Source of the DNA: Isoperla grammatica
Lineage: Eukaryota; Arthropoda; Insecta; Plecoptera; Perlodidae
Assembly (NCBI GenBank): GCA_945910005.1
Contig: OX246737.1
Location: 81,875,477 to 81,939,476 of the forward strand
Length of the DNA: 64,000 bases
Direction of reading: 5' to 3'
The translations under genes were made by a program, and so were the position numbers. The notes under the pieces are model-generated. The model did no database searches, was not told where the DNA came from, and saw nothing but the letters and a program-made list of their open reading frames with translations. Below are positions 1 to 13,497 of the stretch, one piece after another. Numbering within the stretch: position 1 is the stretch's first letter; every line of letters begins with the position of its first letter.

Positions 1-340
1 AATTTCACGAAGTTCTTTCACAGATTAACCCTAAAATGATCTTGCGGGGAAAATTAACGAAAAATGACGGGAAAGACTCCCGGACCCCCATTTATGGTTC
101 CGTTCCTCTTTAATATCATGGATTGATATCCCTTACCTTCCGGATTCCTGCATACGTCACTCCACGTTGCTGTACTTTTGTAATTGAATATAATACCCCT
201 TAAGTCTACATTGTTCCCTGTAGAGATGTTAGCCATTGTACCATAATAGTAATAAGCACCTTATCTTAAGCAAGTGACCCAAATATCATGAAGGAAGGCT
301 TTACATCTGTCAGCCATTTTATACGGCACAACTGTTATTC
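1..340. other. No recognised gene (left edge)
   Basis: Moderately AT-rich sequence. An open minus-strand frame (137-236) begins with ATG at 236 and runs into a splice-donor-like AAG/GTAAGG at 131-137. It is only 33 codons and matches nothing I recognise. Confidence 0.3.
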
Positions 341-353
341 AGTGAGCCCGCCG

Positions 354-1538
354 CAGAGGCGGACTGGCAGGTACGGAACTACGGCCCCCTGCCGGGTGGG
401 GGCCCCCTTGGGGGCCACCACCCAACCCCCTGAAAATAAATATCTTACGGTATATAGATTATGAAACTAAATAGTAAGAAGAGCATAATATGTCATCTCA
501 TGTCAGTGTAGAAAGGGATATAACGTATATCAAATAGACCATCTACAAGCGCTACAAAGATTTCCGCTTTCCTGGTCTAGTTTATTTTAAAATATAATAT
601 AACATGCCTTCATTTAATTTTCAAAGTGGTTCTCAGTCCAACATGTGTTCCACATATTTATCGTCGTGTATCGATTTTTAAACGTGTTTATATGCATTCT
701 AAACAAATGTATAGGAAACAATATAGTTTGAAATTTCCAACTGCCAGTGTTGGGAAAGTTCTTTCTTTAATTTACTCTTTTAACAGTAGTGTTTACAGTT
801 CAACATGTTGTTTCACATACCTTACATCATTAATCGACTTTTATACATGTTTATATGCGTTCTAAACAAATTAATATGAAACAACAATCCTCCAAATTAC
901 TGCTCGCTAGCTCGCAACTTGAGAGTGACTTTTGATATTTTACAAGTAAACCTTGTTATATCAGAAAAATGACAAATCGAGCTGATCGTGTGTTTATGTG
1001 TTCAAAATTTTCAAACGCGAACATTTTGGCAAAAATAAATCTGTCGACGCGTACTGAAATCCGATCCCGCGCAGCACTAGCCATAAGCCTTTCTCAAATG
1101 ACGGGATCGAACTTCTATCCTAAGTATAAAGGAATTATAAATGCAATATTGACTTTAGTTTAATTATTTTTCATGATAGGATATCGCCTCAAAACGCGTT
1201 TTAGGCCACTTAGAATAATGCAGGACCGAAAATTGTTTCGCCTTCGGCGAAGTTGCCTCCGGCGGCAGGGTGCCAGTGTTGGGAAGGTTTCCTCTTCAAT
1301 TTCGTTTTTTAAAGTGGTGTTTACAGTTCAACACGTTGTTCCACATAACTATCATCAGTTATCGATTTTTAAACGTGTTTATATGCGTTCTACACAAAAT
1401 AATAGGCAGAGAACTTATCCCCTACGGTGGCTGGGGCTGGGGCTTTGCCCCAGGCCCCTTTCAACTTCGCCAAGTTCCGGGGCTCCTACCTAAAATCCCA
1501 TTACCGTACGGGGCCCTTACCCCCCCAGTCCGCCTCTG
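354..1538. mobile_element. hAT-like non-autonomous DNA element
   Basis: The ends are inverted copies of CAGAGGCGGACTGG (354-367, and its complement ending at 1538), a form common at hAT termini. Just outside are AGTGAGCC (341-348) and AGTGAGAC (1539-1546), a 7/8 match to an 8-bp target duplication as hAT elements make; five extra bases sit between the left duplication and the left end. GC-rich hairpin-like sequence lies just inside both ends (380-430 and 1430-1530). No transposase is encoded, so it would depend on a transposase supplied elsewhere. Confidence 0.6.
623..1406. repeat. Three diverged copies of a ~95-bp unit inside the hAT-like element
   Basis: Copies lie at about 623-716, 783-882 and 1311-1406. 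They share AACATGTGTTCCACAT-like and CGATTTTTAAACGTGTTTAT-like cores. A linker starting CCAGTGTTGGGAA precedes the second and third copies (about 742 and 1272). Open frames here are short and drift between copies, so they are not coding. Confidence 0.65.
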
Positions 1539-1546
1539 AGTGAGAC

Positions 1547-2011
1547 CTAATGTCACACGGAATGTAAATGTCGCGACAATACATTCTGAATTCATCCATA
1601 ATAATAGGAATTCATAATAGTTTGGTGGGATGTTACGTAGCAAGAGGCCAGACAGTCTTACCCGTCGAGAGATTCTTGAGCAATAATGTTCATCGTATCT
1701 GCGGCCTTCCTTCGTACAATATTAACCAATCACGACTGTTTCTGGCTGGCCTAGATATGTACATAAATCATACTGGTATGTCTACGTTTCCTGATCTGGT
1801 ACGCGTTCTAGGTATGTTATGAATTATCTCAATGGGCGATGTGTGCATGATGATACAGAGCCAAAATCAATATACTAGACTACAATATCCAAATCCATCC
1901 GTATTTTATCTATTTCAAATAAATTCAATTTAAATAGTTATAATACAAATTAAAAATAATTATAAAGACTCAAACAGTTTACATGGTAGTTGGAATTTGA
2001 TGGAATTTGAT
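1547..2011. other. No recognised feature
   Basis: AT-rich spacer between the hAT-like element and the 45-bp minisatellite. No gene, RNA or repeat recognised. Confidence 0.4.
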
Positions 2012-2325
2012 TTGATTGACAGTGGTATGTTACTCTCTACGTTGCAACTGCACAATTTGATTGACAGTGGTATGTTACTCCCTACGTTGCAACTGCACAA
2101 TTTGATTGACAGTGGTATGTTACTCCCTACGTTGCAACTGCACAATTTGATTGACAGTGGTATGTTACTCCCTACGTTGCACTGCACAATTTGATTGACA
2201 GTGGTATGTTACTCCCTACGTTGCAACTGCACAATTTGATTGACAGTGGTATGTTACTCCCTACGTTGCAACTGCACAATTTGATTGACAGTGGTATGTT
2301 ACTCCCTACGTTGCAACTGCACAAT
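2012..2325. repeat. 45-bp minisatellite, 7 copies
   Basis: Units begin at 2012, 2057, 2102, 2147, 2191, 2236 and 2281. The spacing is 45 bp except one 44-bp unit (2147-2190) that lost a base in GTTGCAACTG. The copies are nearly identical. Because 45 is a multiple of 3, both strands stay open for part of the array and give false ORFs; the one-base deletion breaks those frames, which argues against coding. Confidence 0.95.
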
Positions 2326-5300
2326 TTTGTATATACAGGGTTATTATTTTTTTAATAAAAGTAAAAGTGACAGCAATTTTGTTTCATTCTTGATTACTTT
2401 CCACTAAATTGTTGGAAATGAAAGCGCTTTAAAGCGTTGAAATTAATTGCAGCAATTATGAACCCCCGTCTTTTTTTGGAGATTCTTTAGCGCTAAAGAC
2501 TAAGCAGTTTCATTTCAGATACCGTTGGCTCGAGAGCACCACCATTCGTTCCAGATCTGTGGGTCTGTGCTGTTGTTCAAATTTCTAGCTTGATCCTTTT
2601 CGTTCGTAATATACGCGTCATTGTACTGAGTATAGCATTTCACTACTACATTGCCCATATCATATTATACTAGAAACCTACGAAGTTTCTCGACAAGAAA
2701 ATTTCTAACAAAATATATGTTAGGAAGCAAAAAAAACTCACAGAAAACTCTTTTCCTATTTTATGAAGTAAACTGTAGTAGTTTTTGAAGTAGGAGCAAA
2801 TATTTTTATACGTACCAAATGAAAGTACATATCTAATTTCCAATTACAATTAGTATCATGTTGGTGTTCTGATTTGCTATTTTTATATATAAGAACATAT
2901 CGATCGAGTTCAGCAATTGAATTGCTACTATACTTACCACTACCTACTACTACTTGCGAAACCATTGATCTGTATTTCTTTGAACATAAAACCAAGATAA
3001 ATTTATTGAACTATATGACGATCCATCTTGAACTAACTGTTGATATCGTATTCATTTATAAACATTCACGACCCACACAATTGTATTGCATGTTCGTAAA
3101 TATGGGTTGATACTTGATTCTGTGTTCAGTTTGAGCTTGTGCTTTGTCTTTATTGGTGGTTGGACGACTGTTATATTGACTATACGAACCGATTAATGTT
3201 TTGTAAAGGCCGGCTAAATTTATTACGGAGAAAACCTTCAGATAGTAACCAGAGAATCAACAAAACTAGTATTTCTATATTTAAGCTTAAGTTGTGTTGA
3301 TAGATCTAGATGGATACAGTTTTATAAAGTGCATTATATCTTGATCGAGCTGACGTCGCTTCTTAGCTTGTCCAGGGCCGCTTGACTGGGGGTTGTCATT
3401 GCAGCATTTAGTGTCGTCCATGGTTGCACAGTGCATCGCTCATACCGTTCAGCCCAAGGGAGCGCGTGTGACCGGGGGTGATGAATTGTACAGGCCGTCC
3501 TCATTACAGCAGACGGGCAAATGTTTGGCGGTTAGCCATGATCTGAGCCGAATCTTCTGATGTTCACAGTAATGTGCTACATCGCATCACATGCTAAGAT
3601 TGAACATATGTTATGAAAGTAACGTCACAACTAAGCCAAGGATGTAGTTAGACACACAAGGCGGAGACGGGGGATTTACTTTTAGCCTAATTTATGTGTA
3701 ATCTTTTTATAGGGGGCTGTTTGTTTAACAAATAAGTTTTTGTCATTACTTTAAAGACAACTGGATGTCATTACATCCAAACCAATGCCTCGTCACGTGC
3801 ACGCACTGGTGCGGTTCTGCATTATACACCAATCAATTATTATAAACTAGGAAAACGTTCCGCGTTGCCAGATGACCGACTTTTTTCAGTGTATTAAACA
3901 AATCATTTGCACATCATATAACTTTTACAACAAAAAAACTTTGATGGTAAACATGTAGTTTTTTTACAAGATGGCGGCGTAAGTCACAGTCTTTGAACTT
4001 GTGTACATTGTGTCTCGATATGTTGCTAATAATTGAACGAAATATTATTATACTGTTAATAAGTTTTCTTTAAATTAATCAAAACCTTTAAGTCAATTTT
4101 TAGATGGATTTTTGAATCATTTCATTAAACCGTACTCTACTCAATAGGCTCTAATTCATAAAGTATTACAATTATGTTTGTATAAGAATTGGTATTGTAG
4201 ATAGAGGTTACATCTAACACGGGATATTGATAAATCATACAAAAACTGCCTTAAACATTAATAAAAGCATTTTAAATAATCAGCAAACTTTGTAGCTAAC
4301 TTTTGCATGTTTGCCGTAAAAGTCATCAAACATAACACGCCATTGTTGGCATACTATTACAACTATCAAAATTCCAAATAAGATACAGCGAGAAATGTCT
4401 GTGCGTACGCCATTCTTGCTTCATACTATGTGGATTTAACTACAATGGTCCTTAAATGCAAATCATATTAGAAACATTGTAAAAAATACAATTTAAATTC
4501 CCGTAAATGGAAACAATTTCTTTTTTTTATAAAATGGTGGTTAAATTTACAATTATAAAACTTTTATCAAGTGTTTAGGTTGCTAGTTTGGACATGAATA
4601 TAAAACCTTATTTAAATCCGTCAATTAGTAAGAATAAAACTGGATTTGTTTCACTAATTAATTGTTTGTAGGTTAGCATCTTCACGGATGTTGCTGGTTA
4701 TGTTAATAGCATCTAGTTTAGTTGTCAGGAGTATTGACTTAAAATTTCAGCCAAATTGTCAAGCCGTTTGACTTGTGCGCGACGAAAAACATTCTGTACA
4801 CAAACACACACACACAGACAAAGCGCCGATTTAGTTTAATTGAGAGATTCACTCCGCTACTCTACGCTCATCTAATGATGCAACACAATACATTATTATT
4901 CCCCTATGGATAGCCAAAATACATGAAATGTGCGCTGAGTCTCAACGTAGTAAAACTAACCAAACCAAGGATATACAGGCAATAACGCGAAATAAATATT
5001 TGTCAGGGTGGAGTTTTTCTGGTGAAATAAAAATCCCTGTTGTTGTAATACAATAACGCATAACTTAGTTAGACGACAACGTGCTGCATACAACTAGTTT
5101 GGCTAAATTACAATTACAGCATACACTCCATTTGTTCGGTCATCCAGTGGTAGAAATAAGTTATTTTTTACAGCGTTTTCCACATTCGATAGAAATAAAT
5201 GATATATAATATCCCTCTTACTTCAATGCCTTATAATTTAAAAGAGACAACTTGGATGACAATTTTATAGACTTATATCTACATCTCAAGTAAATTATTA

Positions 5301-6512
5301 ACTCTACTATGGGGTTAATACGGCATGGGTCATACGAATAACAAATTTTAGTTTGCGTTTATTTGTTATATCATGACTGGATCTTATTTTATCCGTAAAC
5401 ATTGTAAACATGAGCTAAATAAATGGCGTCCACATAAATGCAGATGTTGTTATTAATAGCGCTAGATCAAAGTAACGAAACTATAACGGTGTTTACTTCC
5501 GACTTTTTCTTCCAACATTCTATATGTGAAGATCCATCCCATTCAAAACTATCTCATTTTTAAAGTAAGGCGCAACATGTTTTATTGTTAGGAAGAATTT
5601 GGTCTTGCCATGCCGTGCTGCTTGCAATGAGGCTAGTGTTTCGCCTTTATGTACACATCGTATTTACCTTAGAAGCTACTCTATATTTAGGATACGTAGC
5701 CTACCATCATTCATGACATAACCAATAATTGATAGAACCAATTGTGCTGATGCTCACACCATGTGTCGATACTACATGTGAAAATAATGACGGGAGTTGG
5801 CCGATCCTAACCAGTAACCACATCAGCATGACATGCCACATCCATTAGGCCACTTTTTTGCCCAACCACTTCTAGTCAGGGGAACAGCATACTTGGGATC
5901 CAAAACATCAACTGGGTTAATTCATGTTTTCGTTCGTTTATTAAAGTGTTTTAATATTCACGTGACGTCACGGACATTATTGGCGGCAATACTGCCGTAC
6001 ATTAGGTATCGCAGTTCCTACACATAGCGGATATAATCCCGTACAATAAGTTATTTTTTCAGACAAACAAGTAAAAATATTGCCTACTTGGAAAACCCAC
6101 AACAGTTTTTGTAATAATTCAACGTCTTCCGTAAGATTATTCGACGCGTCGCCGAAATGTGGCAACGTCGCGATTGCTCATGCGCAGCACAACAGACGGA
6201 CAATTGTCTGCCAACATTGGAGAAGATAATAAGGCGCCCCTAACTTATTGTCATGAGATAAAGTGGGCTTCGAAGACGCTCTTGAAGTCCGTATTGTCTT
6301 TACATGGCGTTCCTCGTTAGCGTGCGTTCCCAACCCCTCTACGATCTACAGCGACCAGCCCGTTTTACGCAGTGCGTAATCAAGCCACGACAAGGTGGTA
6401 ATTGGATGATTGGTATTGCGAATCCAGTTTGTAATTAACTACCCACTGGGGTTAACAGGAGGCCAGGTGGATCTAATTAATTTATGAAAATGGGAGCCGA
6501 TATTTTACCCGA
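2326..6512. other. AT-rich intergenic DNA, no recognised gene
   Basis: About 4.2 kb with only short, overlapping open frames on both strands. A slightly GC-richer patch lies at about 3350-3560. An AAGATGGCGGCG motif at about 3969 recurs inside the long-armed element (around 14775, and inverted near 10548). No transposon domain, tRNA or other RNA gene recognised. Confidence 0.5.
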
Positions 6513-6954
6513 AGTGTGTGCATGCCGTACTACAATGTGGTATATACACAGCAGACTATAGCAGCACACTATCCGGCAAAGTGTGTGCCGTACTACAATG
6601 TGGTATATACACAGCATACTATAGCTGCACACTATCCGGCAAAGTGTGTGCCGTACTACAATGTGGTATATACACAGCAGACTATAGCTGCACACTATCC
6701 GGCAAAGTGTGTGCCGTACTACAATGTGGTATATACACAGCAGACTATAGCTGCACACTATCCGGCAAAGTGTGTGCCGTACTACAATGTGGTATATACA
6801 CAGCAGACTATAGCTGCACACTATCCGGCAAAGTGTGTGCCGTACTACAATGTGGTATATACACAGCAGACTATAGCTGCACACTATCCGGCAAAGTGTG
6901 TGCCGTACTACAATGTGGTATATACACAGCAGACTATAGCTGCACACTATCCGG
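6513..6954. repeat. 63-bp minisatellite, 7 copies
   Basis: Units start with GCCGTACTAC at 6524, 6587, 6650, 6713, 6776, 6839 and 6902, an exact 63-bp period. Only a few substitutions separate the copies (for example at 6570 and 6617). The period is 21 codons, so several frames on both strands stay open for over 150 codons. That all frames are open together points to an array effect, not a protein. Confidence 0.95.
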
Positions 6955-8960
6955 CTCCAACTTGGATCCCATTTCATGAATATAAACCATTCTGAAAGAA
7001 GAAAACGAATATGCACATAAACTAAGAAAACTGAATAAGTTATGAGCTACATCTCGAAACAGGAAGGGCATCGTAATATCATGATTCCCTCGTGAAAATC
7101 GCTTGTTGAAAGAAATGAGAGACAAGAATTCGTGGATCGTACGTCGTCTCGATCATTGTCTTTGTTGTCAGATAATGACAGTTAGTATAATCTCTCCTAA
7201 AACTCGGCAGAAGGCCAACTGTTGGTTCAGTCGTGTCGTCCGATACGGAAAGAAACAACAAGGGGGGATTATGGTCTTTGTTCAAGCTTACTCACCCTTC
7301 GCTTTCTCATGGCGCGTCTTAAATACCCACGGAAAGTGATCCTATGCAGATTAGGTTGACTTGCTCGACTTTCTTGCAATGCAGTTCCGAGGCTTTTGTA
7401 AAACTCGCCCAACAACAATCCACCATAATACCTGCGTGCAGTAGTTTCAACGACACTTAGATTCACAGGGCCACACCCGCGAGGTGCCCACACACACAGA
7501 GAAACACGTTTCGACAAGCGCAGCTCCCATGCATCATAGCCCGACGGAGGAGGAACGTATACTGGGCCAGCGGACGGCGTGGCTGGCGCGACTACAGCGC
7601 TCACACTTTGTGGCATCGCGACGGACCACGGGGCGAAGGGTAATTTCAAACAACGGTGCGTGCGACGGTTTCTAGAACGCTCCGCGCAATCGCACCTCCG
7701 TGTCGTCTACCCAGCGACGACCAGTGTGCTTTCGTAAGGCCCCTTCCCTAACCAAGTCTACGCGGCCTACTCACTCGATTGCCTGCGGCTCACTGTTAAC
7801 TTGATTTTTCTAGATTCGTTGTGAGATCGATTCCTCAGAGGTGATTCACGACAATGATAATGGATTAGGTTACCTGTCTTTGTACAAGGCTTTACTTTAA
7901 TGAATTGCTCTAATTAAATTTGTGCGGATCCAAGCATTTCTAAAATGAACTCGATTCGTTCGGTATTAACGTAATTAACTTTCTCTTTATACTTTTTACT
8001 TTTATGACTATCGAATTGTAATTTAGCACTGAGACCACCACAATGCATACGAACCAAATTTCAAACGATTTTAACACTCAATGCATCTAACGATTTCCTT
8101 GGGTTTGGAGAGAGAAGGAATTGAGGGAGGGTTTGGCACGAAGACTTTAATGGAACATAGTTCAGGTCAACGCCTTTTAAGATATATGCCTTAAATGCTT
8201 ACAATCAATATTCTTATAACTCCTAGACACAAAGTAACCGTTTAGGACCAAAGTGCTTGTTATTGAGGCGCATAACCGTAAGTATGTATCCCGTACTCCC
8301 TTACAGTGGGTCGTAGAGGGTCCTATCGTCCGTTGCGAGAGATGTGCCGGTATTTCAATCTGTGACCAGGTTGGTCTGTACTTTCGGCTAAAGCAAATAC
8401 AAGGCTGTACTGAAAAATCTTAAGTATTATTAAAGGACAGCCGATAAATTATTATAACCTTCCAAAAAATTTTTTTTATTTGTTCAGTCCATGGTATCAT
8501 TGAACCCAAGAGATATATTAAATGTGATTAACGTGAATATGTGATTTATGTGTTTTCGTATTTAGATTTCATACGATAGTATGGCAGGCAGCAAGGTTTT
8601 TTTCTTAATCAGAACATAATATTGTTCAACATGATTATATGAGAAAGTACGAGTAACTTGACAAGCTCCGTCTAGGAGGTTATTGACCCAGAGCTCTGTC
8701 GTACAATGCATATCAAAACTTGATGATCAGCCCTACTTCTATTGTGCAGTTCATTTTTTTTAGAAAATATTCCTATTCCAATGAGGAAGTATGCACTTGT
8801 CACATGCGTTATAGCGATTTTATACACACTTCATAGACAATATTTATTCCGCTTAAATTTTTCGATAATCAGCCATTAGCTTCGTTTGTTTTACAAACAC
8901 AAACATACACGTTACACTAGTGTAGGCTCAATCACTAGAAAAGGCGTTTGGGTATTAAGT

Positions 8961-8961
<1 letters not shown>
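6955..8961. other. Spacer with a GC-richer island at about 7440-7800
   Basis: Mostly AT-rich. The 7440-7800 stretch is richer in G+C and CpG, and a 126-codon minus-strand ORF (7269-7649) lies over it. The ORF has no recognisable domain; its Pro/Ala/Arg-rich composition is what a CpG-rich stretch gives by chance. A promoter or first exon is possible but unsupported. Confidence 0.35.
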
Positions 8962-9325
<364 letters not shown>

Positions 9326-9419
9326 GTTTTAGCTTAGTGGGAAGTCTTATTTAATGCGCAAGTAAATAAATAAATAAATAATTATTATAAAAAAAAAAAA
9401 TTATTATTATTACTATTAT

Positions 9420-9930
9420 GTGCAAAATGTCGCACACGCGTTTGATTGTTTACATCATAACGCTGGAAAAATTGATTTGGATTGTTTGTGGGATACATTT
9501 ATATCGACTGTTAACAGTCATCCGTATTTAGGTCTAGAGATAGATTATAAGCTTTGCTTGGATAAACAAATACAAAAAGTAACTAAACGCCTAAGATCAT
9601 GCACTTATCAATTGTATACAGATAAAAGTGTCTTACCTAATAAATATGTAAGAATGGTCAATCTGCTCTTGCTGAGTCGGGTATTTCCTATGGTCTAATA
9701 ATTTGTGGTAATGCCTCGTTGTCGCATCTTAATAGTATAATTTCAATTTAGAACCAAATAATAAATATGATAACTTTTGACAACAATAGTATAAACTCAT
9801 CAAATGGTTATAGATTATTAAATGTTTTGCATTTTCAAGAATTAATCATATATAAATTATTATTAAAATACTTTTTTGTGGAAACTCATAACAATAGGGA
9901 ACACGCGTATAAAAATTTTAATCGATTTTT
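9420..9930 (+). pseudogene. Non-LTR retrotransposon RT remnant (C-terminal part)
   Basis: The translation has the block seen downstream of the catalytic site in LINE reverse transcriptases. YLGLEID opens it, then a KVTKRLRSCTYQLY stretch, then (in a shifted frame near 9660) SYGLIICGNASLSHLNSI. From 9767 another open frame gives RLLNVLHFQELIIYKLLLKYF, typical of LINE C-termini. The frameshift at about 9660-9690 and stops show it is dead. The next part of the same kind of protein lies at 15492-15780 on the same strand. Confidence 0.7.
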
Positions 9931-10426
9931 AGGTACCTTGTCTCTCATTTATAATTTTGTGTCTTTGAATTTTGAAAAACGGATCAGTCTATGCCTCAAA
10001 ATAATTGGTTTAGTAACGATAAATAAAAGGGCGCGAAAAAACGAGCCGCCGCCATGTAGAGTGGATTTGACGTCATGGTTTTGTTCTTTGTACGCTCACC
10101 GCCTCAGCGATTGGTCTGTTACGCCACATCTACAGAATCATTGCGTCACAGCCATCTGTACGCGTTTCAGATCCCCGATTTTAAACTTCAATAAATGCGA
10201 CCACATTAAACCCATTTAAAAATTTCTTTTTTACTTAGGAATCCGCCAACGTTTAGCATTCCACGCTGTCGCATCGATCTCTGCAAGTTCTCTCCTATAA
10301 ACCGATTTCAATCAACTTAAAATAGTTAAGTTGCAAAAGTGCCGATTTGGATATTTTACAAATGAAGCTGGATGCGTTCAAATCCGTCTATCTACACAAA
10401 TCTAATAACTAGACTTAGTACATCAG
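9931..10426. other. Spacer between LINE remnant and long-armed element
   Basis: No recognised gene. A GC-richer patch at 10030-10180 contains TGACGTCA-like and ATTGG (CCAAT) motifs that resemble promoter elements, but nothing downstream shows transcription. Confidence 0.35.
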
Positions 10427-12447
10427 CCCAGGACGTTTTTCTTACAAAAAAGGTCGACGCATTTTAACTTTGGAATATTATGTTAAAACAATGTTACCTG
10501 AGTTGTAATTCATGAGGTGCTTAGCTGGCAAAAGGGCCAAACACGCCGCCATCTTGGATTTTATATAATTCACGTTAATGGCTATAAAAACCAAAGTGCT
10601 TGACCAATTTTAAAACACTTTAGTATTTTAAATTGGTATTTTCAATTACAATGTATTTGTGTAGGAAATTTTCAAATTTAATAATTATATCATACATTTA
10701 AAAAACATTTTCCTATTCAATGTTTTTAGTTTTGGAATGTTAAGCTAATAACTTTTATAGAAGCGTACTAAATGAAAACGTTCTTCATATAAACGTTTTA
10801 AATAGCTTCATTAAAAAAATAAAGCAATCAAATTCAAGTCTCTATCTAGAATAGGTTCCAAGATATGAATTTTTGAAGAGTCGCACTACGCCGAGGCCTT
10901 CGTTATACTCACTTCGTTCTCAGGCCGTAGCCTGCCAGCGGTGACGTCACGCTAGTCGGCCGACCGAGTCGGCGGCGCGCGCTAGCAACAGCGGCGAGAG
11001 ATTGTTCTATTGTTTTGGGAAATAGGATAAGTCGTGGGTAGACATAATCAGTTTGTGAACGTTTCTAGATTGTAACTCTTTATATTAGAAGAAAACATTT
11101 ACCTACATGATTGACTGGAATGTTATTGATCATCCTTTACGATACGATAGCGACGGCCTCGACTACGCTCTCTTGCCGCGCTCGGCGCTTGCCCAAGCCA
11201 GGCGCCGAGCGGTGCGCGTGCGCGTGCGGTCTATGTAGTCTTGCCTCCTCAGACTATCTTCTGATAGTTTATTTTAATTGAATTATTGCGTTAGCTTTGG
11301 TTCAATTATTTCAAATTCTAGGAATTTTCCTACCCCCCCTCCCCCCCCCCCCAACTCCTCTACCACTCTATTTACTTACCGATAATGAAGATGAGAAGGT
11401 GATAATGAAGATGAGAAGATGATGATGAAGAATAAAGCCACATCCGAATCAGATCCATTGTACGTCGCGTGGATCGTCATACGGGAGTCCAGCAAGGGTG
11501 GGCAGGGCCAAGTGGGAGGAGAAATATTCAGTAAGATAGTGGGAGGGAAGGGACAGGGTCTCTTTTCATCGCCTCTTACGACTAGCAGAGTCACTCTGAG
11601 CCTATTCTACCCCGGGCCAAGACGGGTCTCCTTTCGTCGCCTCTTACGACTAGCAGAGTCACTCTGGGTCTATTCTTCCCTGAAGCTCTGAGACAATGCT
11701 GGATGCAGCGTGCGATTTGTATTGCGAGTAGACCATGGAAAAGCAATCAATTCGTTACAATTTTCAGTTTAAAAAATGTTTTTTTTAAGGGTAAGCCATA
11801 AACGTTAACTGTTCACAATTCTTCACGCTTATGACTAATGAAAAAAATTGTGTTTGATAACTTCCAGAGAAAACTTTTATTATTTTACTGAGTTTGAAGG
11901 AACAGAGAAACAGATATTGACAATTGACCACAGATTGTAAAAAAAGACACACTGACAAACAGAGTCAATTCAGGTCAATTCAGAGTCAAAACAGGTTATC
12001 ATTGAAATCAATGCTAAATATTTAAATTTAAAATTTTTCGTCAGTTTGATTACCCCAGTACAATGCGTCGTTCATATTATCCATGGACTAAAAGTTCAAT
12101 TCTATTCAGTACAATGATGATGATATCTGGGTTTTACGTCCCATATTTTTGCAACTTTGGCTAATCGAGATGATGACATGGTAATGTATGAAAATGAAGA
12201 TGAAAATGCGTCACATATTAGTTTTTACTGCATTTGCATATTGGTGATTTTTCTAAAGCAAAATTGAAATAGTGTATTTTATTTTGAACACACACACAGT
12301 ACATCACTGATGATGTTAAAGCCCTAATAATGTAGAGCCATATCTATCATTTTACAATGTCTTAGCTTAACGACAATTGCGGTATACATGAAACTATGTC
12401 TTGCACACATTTAATGTATTTACCATTATTGAAAATCAGATATTAAA
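10427..12447. repeat. Left arm of the long inverted repeat
   Basis: Complementary to 13498-14900. It is about 600 bp longer because of two insertions absent from the right arm. One lies at about 10885-11165 and is GC-rich, bounded by inverted GCCGAGGCC-like sequence. The other lies at about 11382-11687 and includes a tandem pair of about 70 bp sharing CGCCTCTTACGACTAGCAGA. A C-run is at 11332-11352. Confidence 0.8.
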
Positions 12448-12486
12448 GAGATATGCTATTTTTAACATTGTTTAAATTATGATGAA

Positions 12487-13330
12487 TTAACTGATTATGA
12501 ATTGACCATCTTCATTCAATTGATTTGTGTAGCTTATTGTATCGAAACTCTGACATTTACAAAATGTACAAGACAGGTTATTCTCACGACACGCATAATT
12601 TTTAGTGGCCAATTTTTCATCAGTGCAAGCTTTTAGAAATTCTTCTAAAATACAATTATTCGGGATTAATGGCACCAGTAGTTCGTCTGCTTTCTCAAAG
12701 CCAAATAATGTTGTCTAAGAAGACGTATCAGAATTAAAATGGTTATCATACGTACAATAGCACGCATGACATTGAGATTTATTGAATTGCTAGTAGGTGG
12801 TAAATCGACATTGGCTTTACACTGGTGATATTTCCAATGTCTTGTTCATCTATAGTCTTCCATATCGTGTTACTCTTCAAAACACGAACTAAGAACTCTT
12901 CAGCCTTTAGGATTTCATCCTATGTTAAAAAAGCAGTTCTTCTAAAGTTCATTCAATGGAATCTGCTTTAAGAGCAGATTTTGCCAAACTTGCTAGTGAA
13001 ATCGCAACCTGAGTGTGCAGTGCAAGACGAATATCGTCCATGTTACCCATTGTACCCAATGTATATGAATTGAAATTAACCGTGTTGAATCACCAACTCC
13101 ACCTCTTACCCAGAGCTCGTGTAATCCTACATGTTGCATATCTTGAAGTAATACAGTAAACGTACAATTACATCAGTATCAGAAGAATGTTTTAAACTAA
13201 TTGGGAGACAAATTATTCTTGGAGTGGGGAACAAAATTCAAGATAAAATACTCCCGCCTTAAGGATAAAATTTTATCAAAAGTCAGGTCGATAATTCAAC
13301 GTGCCCGACTTTGCAGCATGAAACGCGTGA
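12487..13330 (-). pseudogene. Decayed ORF of a cysteine-tailed repeat-encoded protein
   Basis: Reading the minus strand from about 13200 down gives SSDTDVIVRLLYYFK. After a frame change comes ELWVRGGVGDSTR (about 13080-13120), then CDFTSKFGK in another frame (about 12980-13010). It ends in a cysteine-rich segment with ACRENNLSCTFCKC (about 12550-12600). I recognise this order (S-D-T-D-V, G-G-x-G, G/Q-C-D-x-T-S-K, Cys tail) from uncharacterised proteins found in many copies in invertebrate genomes. The biochemical activity is unknown to me. Many stops and frameshifts make it non-functional. Its place between the long arms suggests it was the element's own protein. Confidence 0.6.
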
Positions 13331-13497
13331 GGTATTATGGGCATGTAAGTTTCTTCAACAAGTTCATGCAAGTGCCCTGAATGGACTGGCAAGGCAATGC
13401 TCACTATCAATCAACTGGCTTGTGATAAAAACAATGTTTGTGTCTAGTTTTTCTGCTTTATCTTCACTAAGCGATTTTAAGAGCTGCTCTAATTTTA

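Noticed and set aside
2012..6954. CRISPR-like arrays
   Set aside because: These are direct tandem repeats without unique spacers, in a eukaryotic genome.
6477..7016. Long ORFs on both strands (150-179 codons) over the 63-bp array
   Set aside because: All frames are open because the period is a multiple of 3; no start context, domain or codon bias.
7269..7649. 126-codon minus-strand ORF as a gene
   Set aside because: No recognisable domain and composition explained by a GC-rich island; kept only as a note in the spacer entry.
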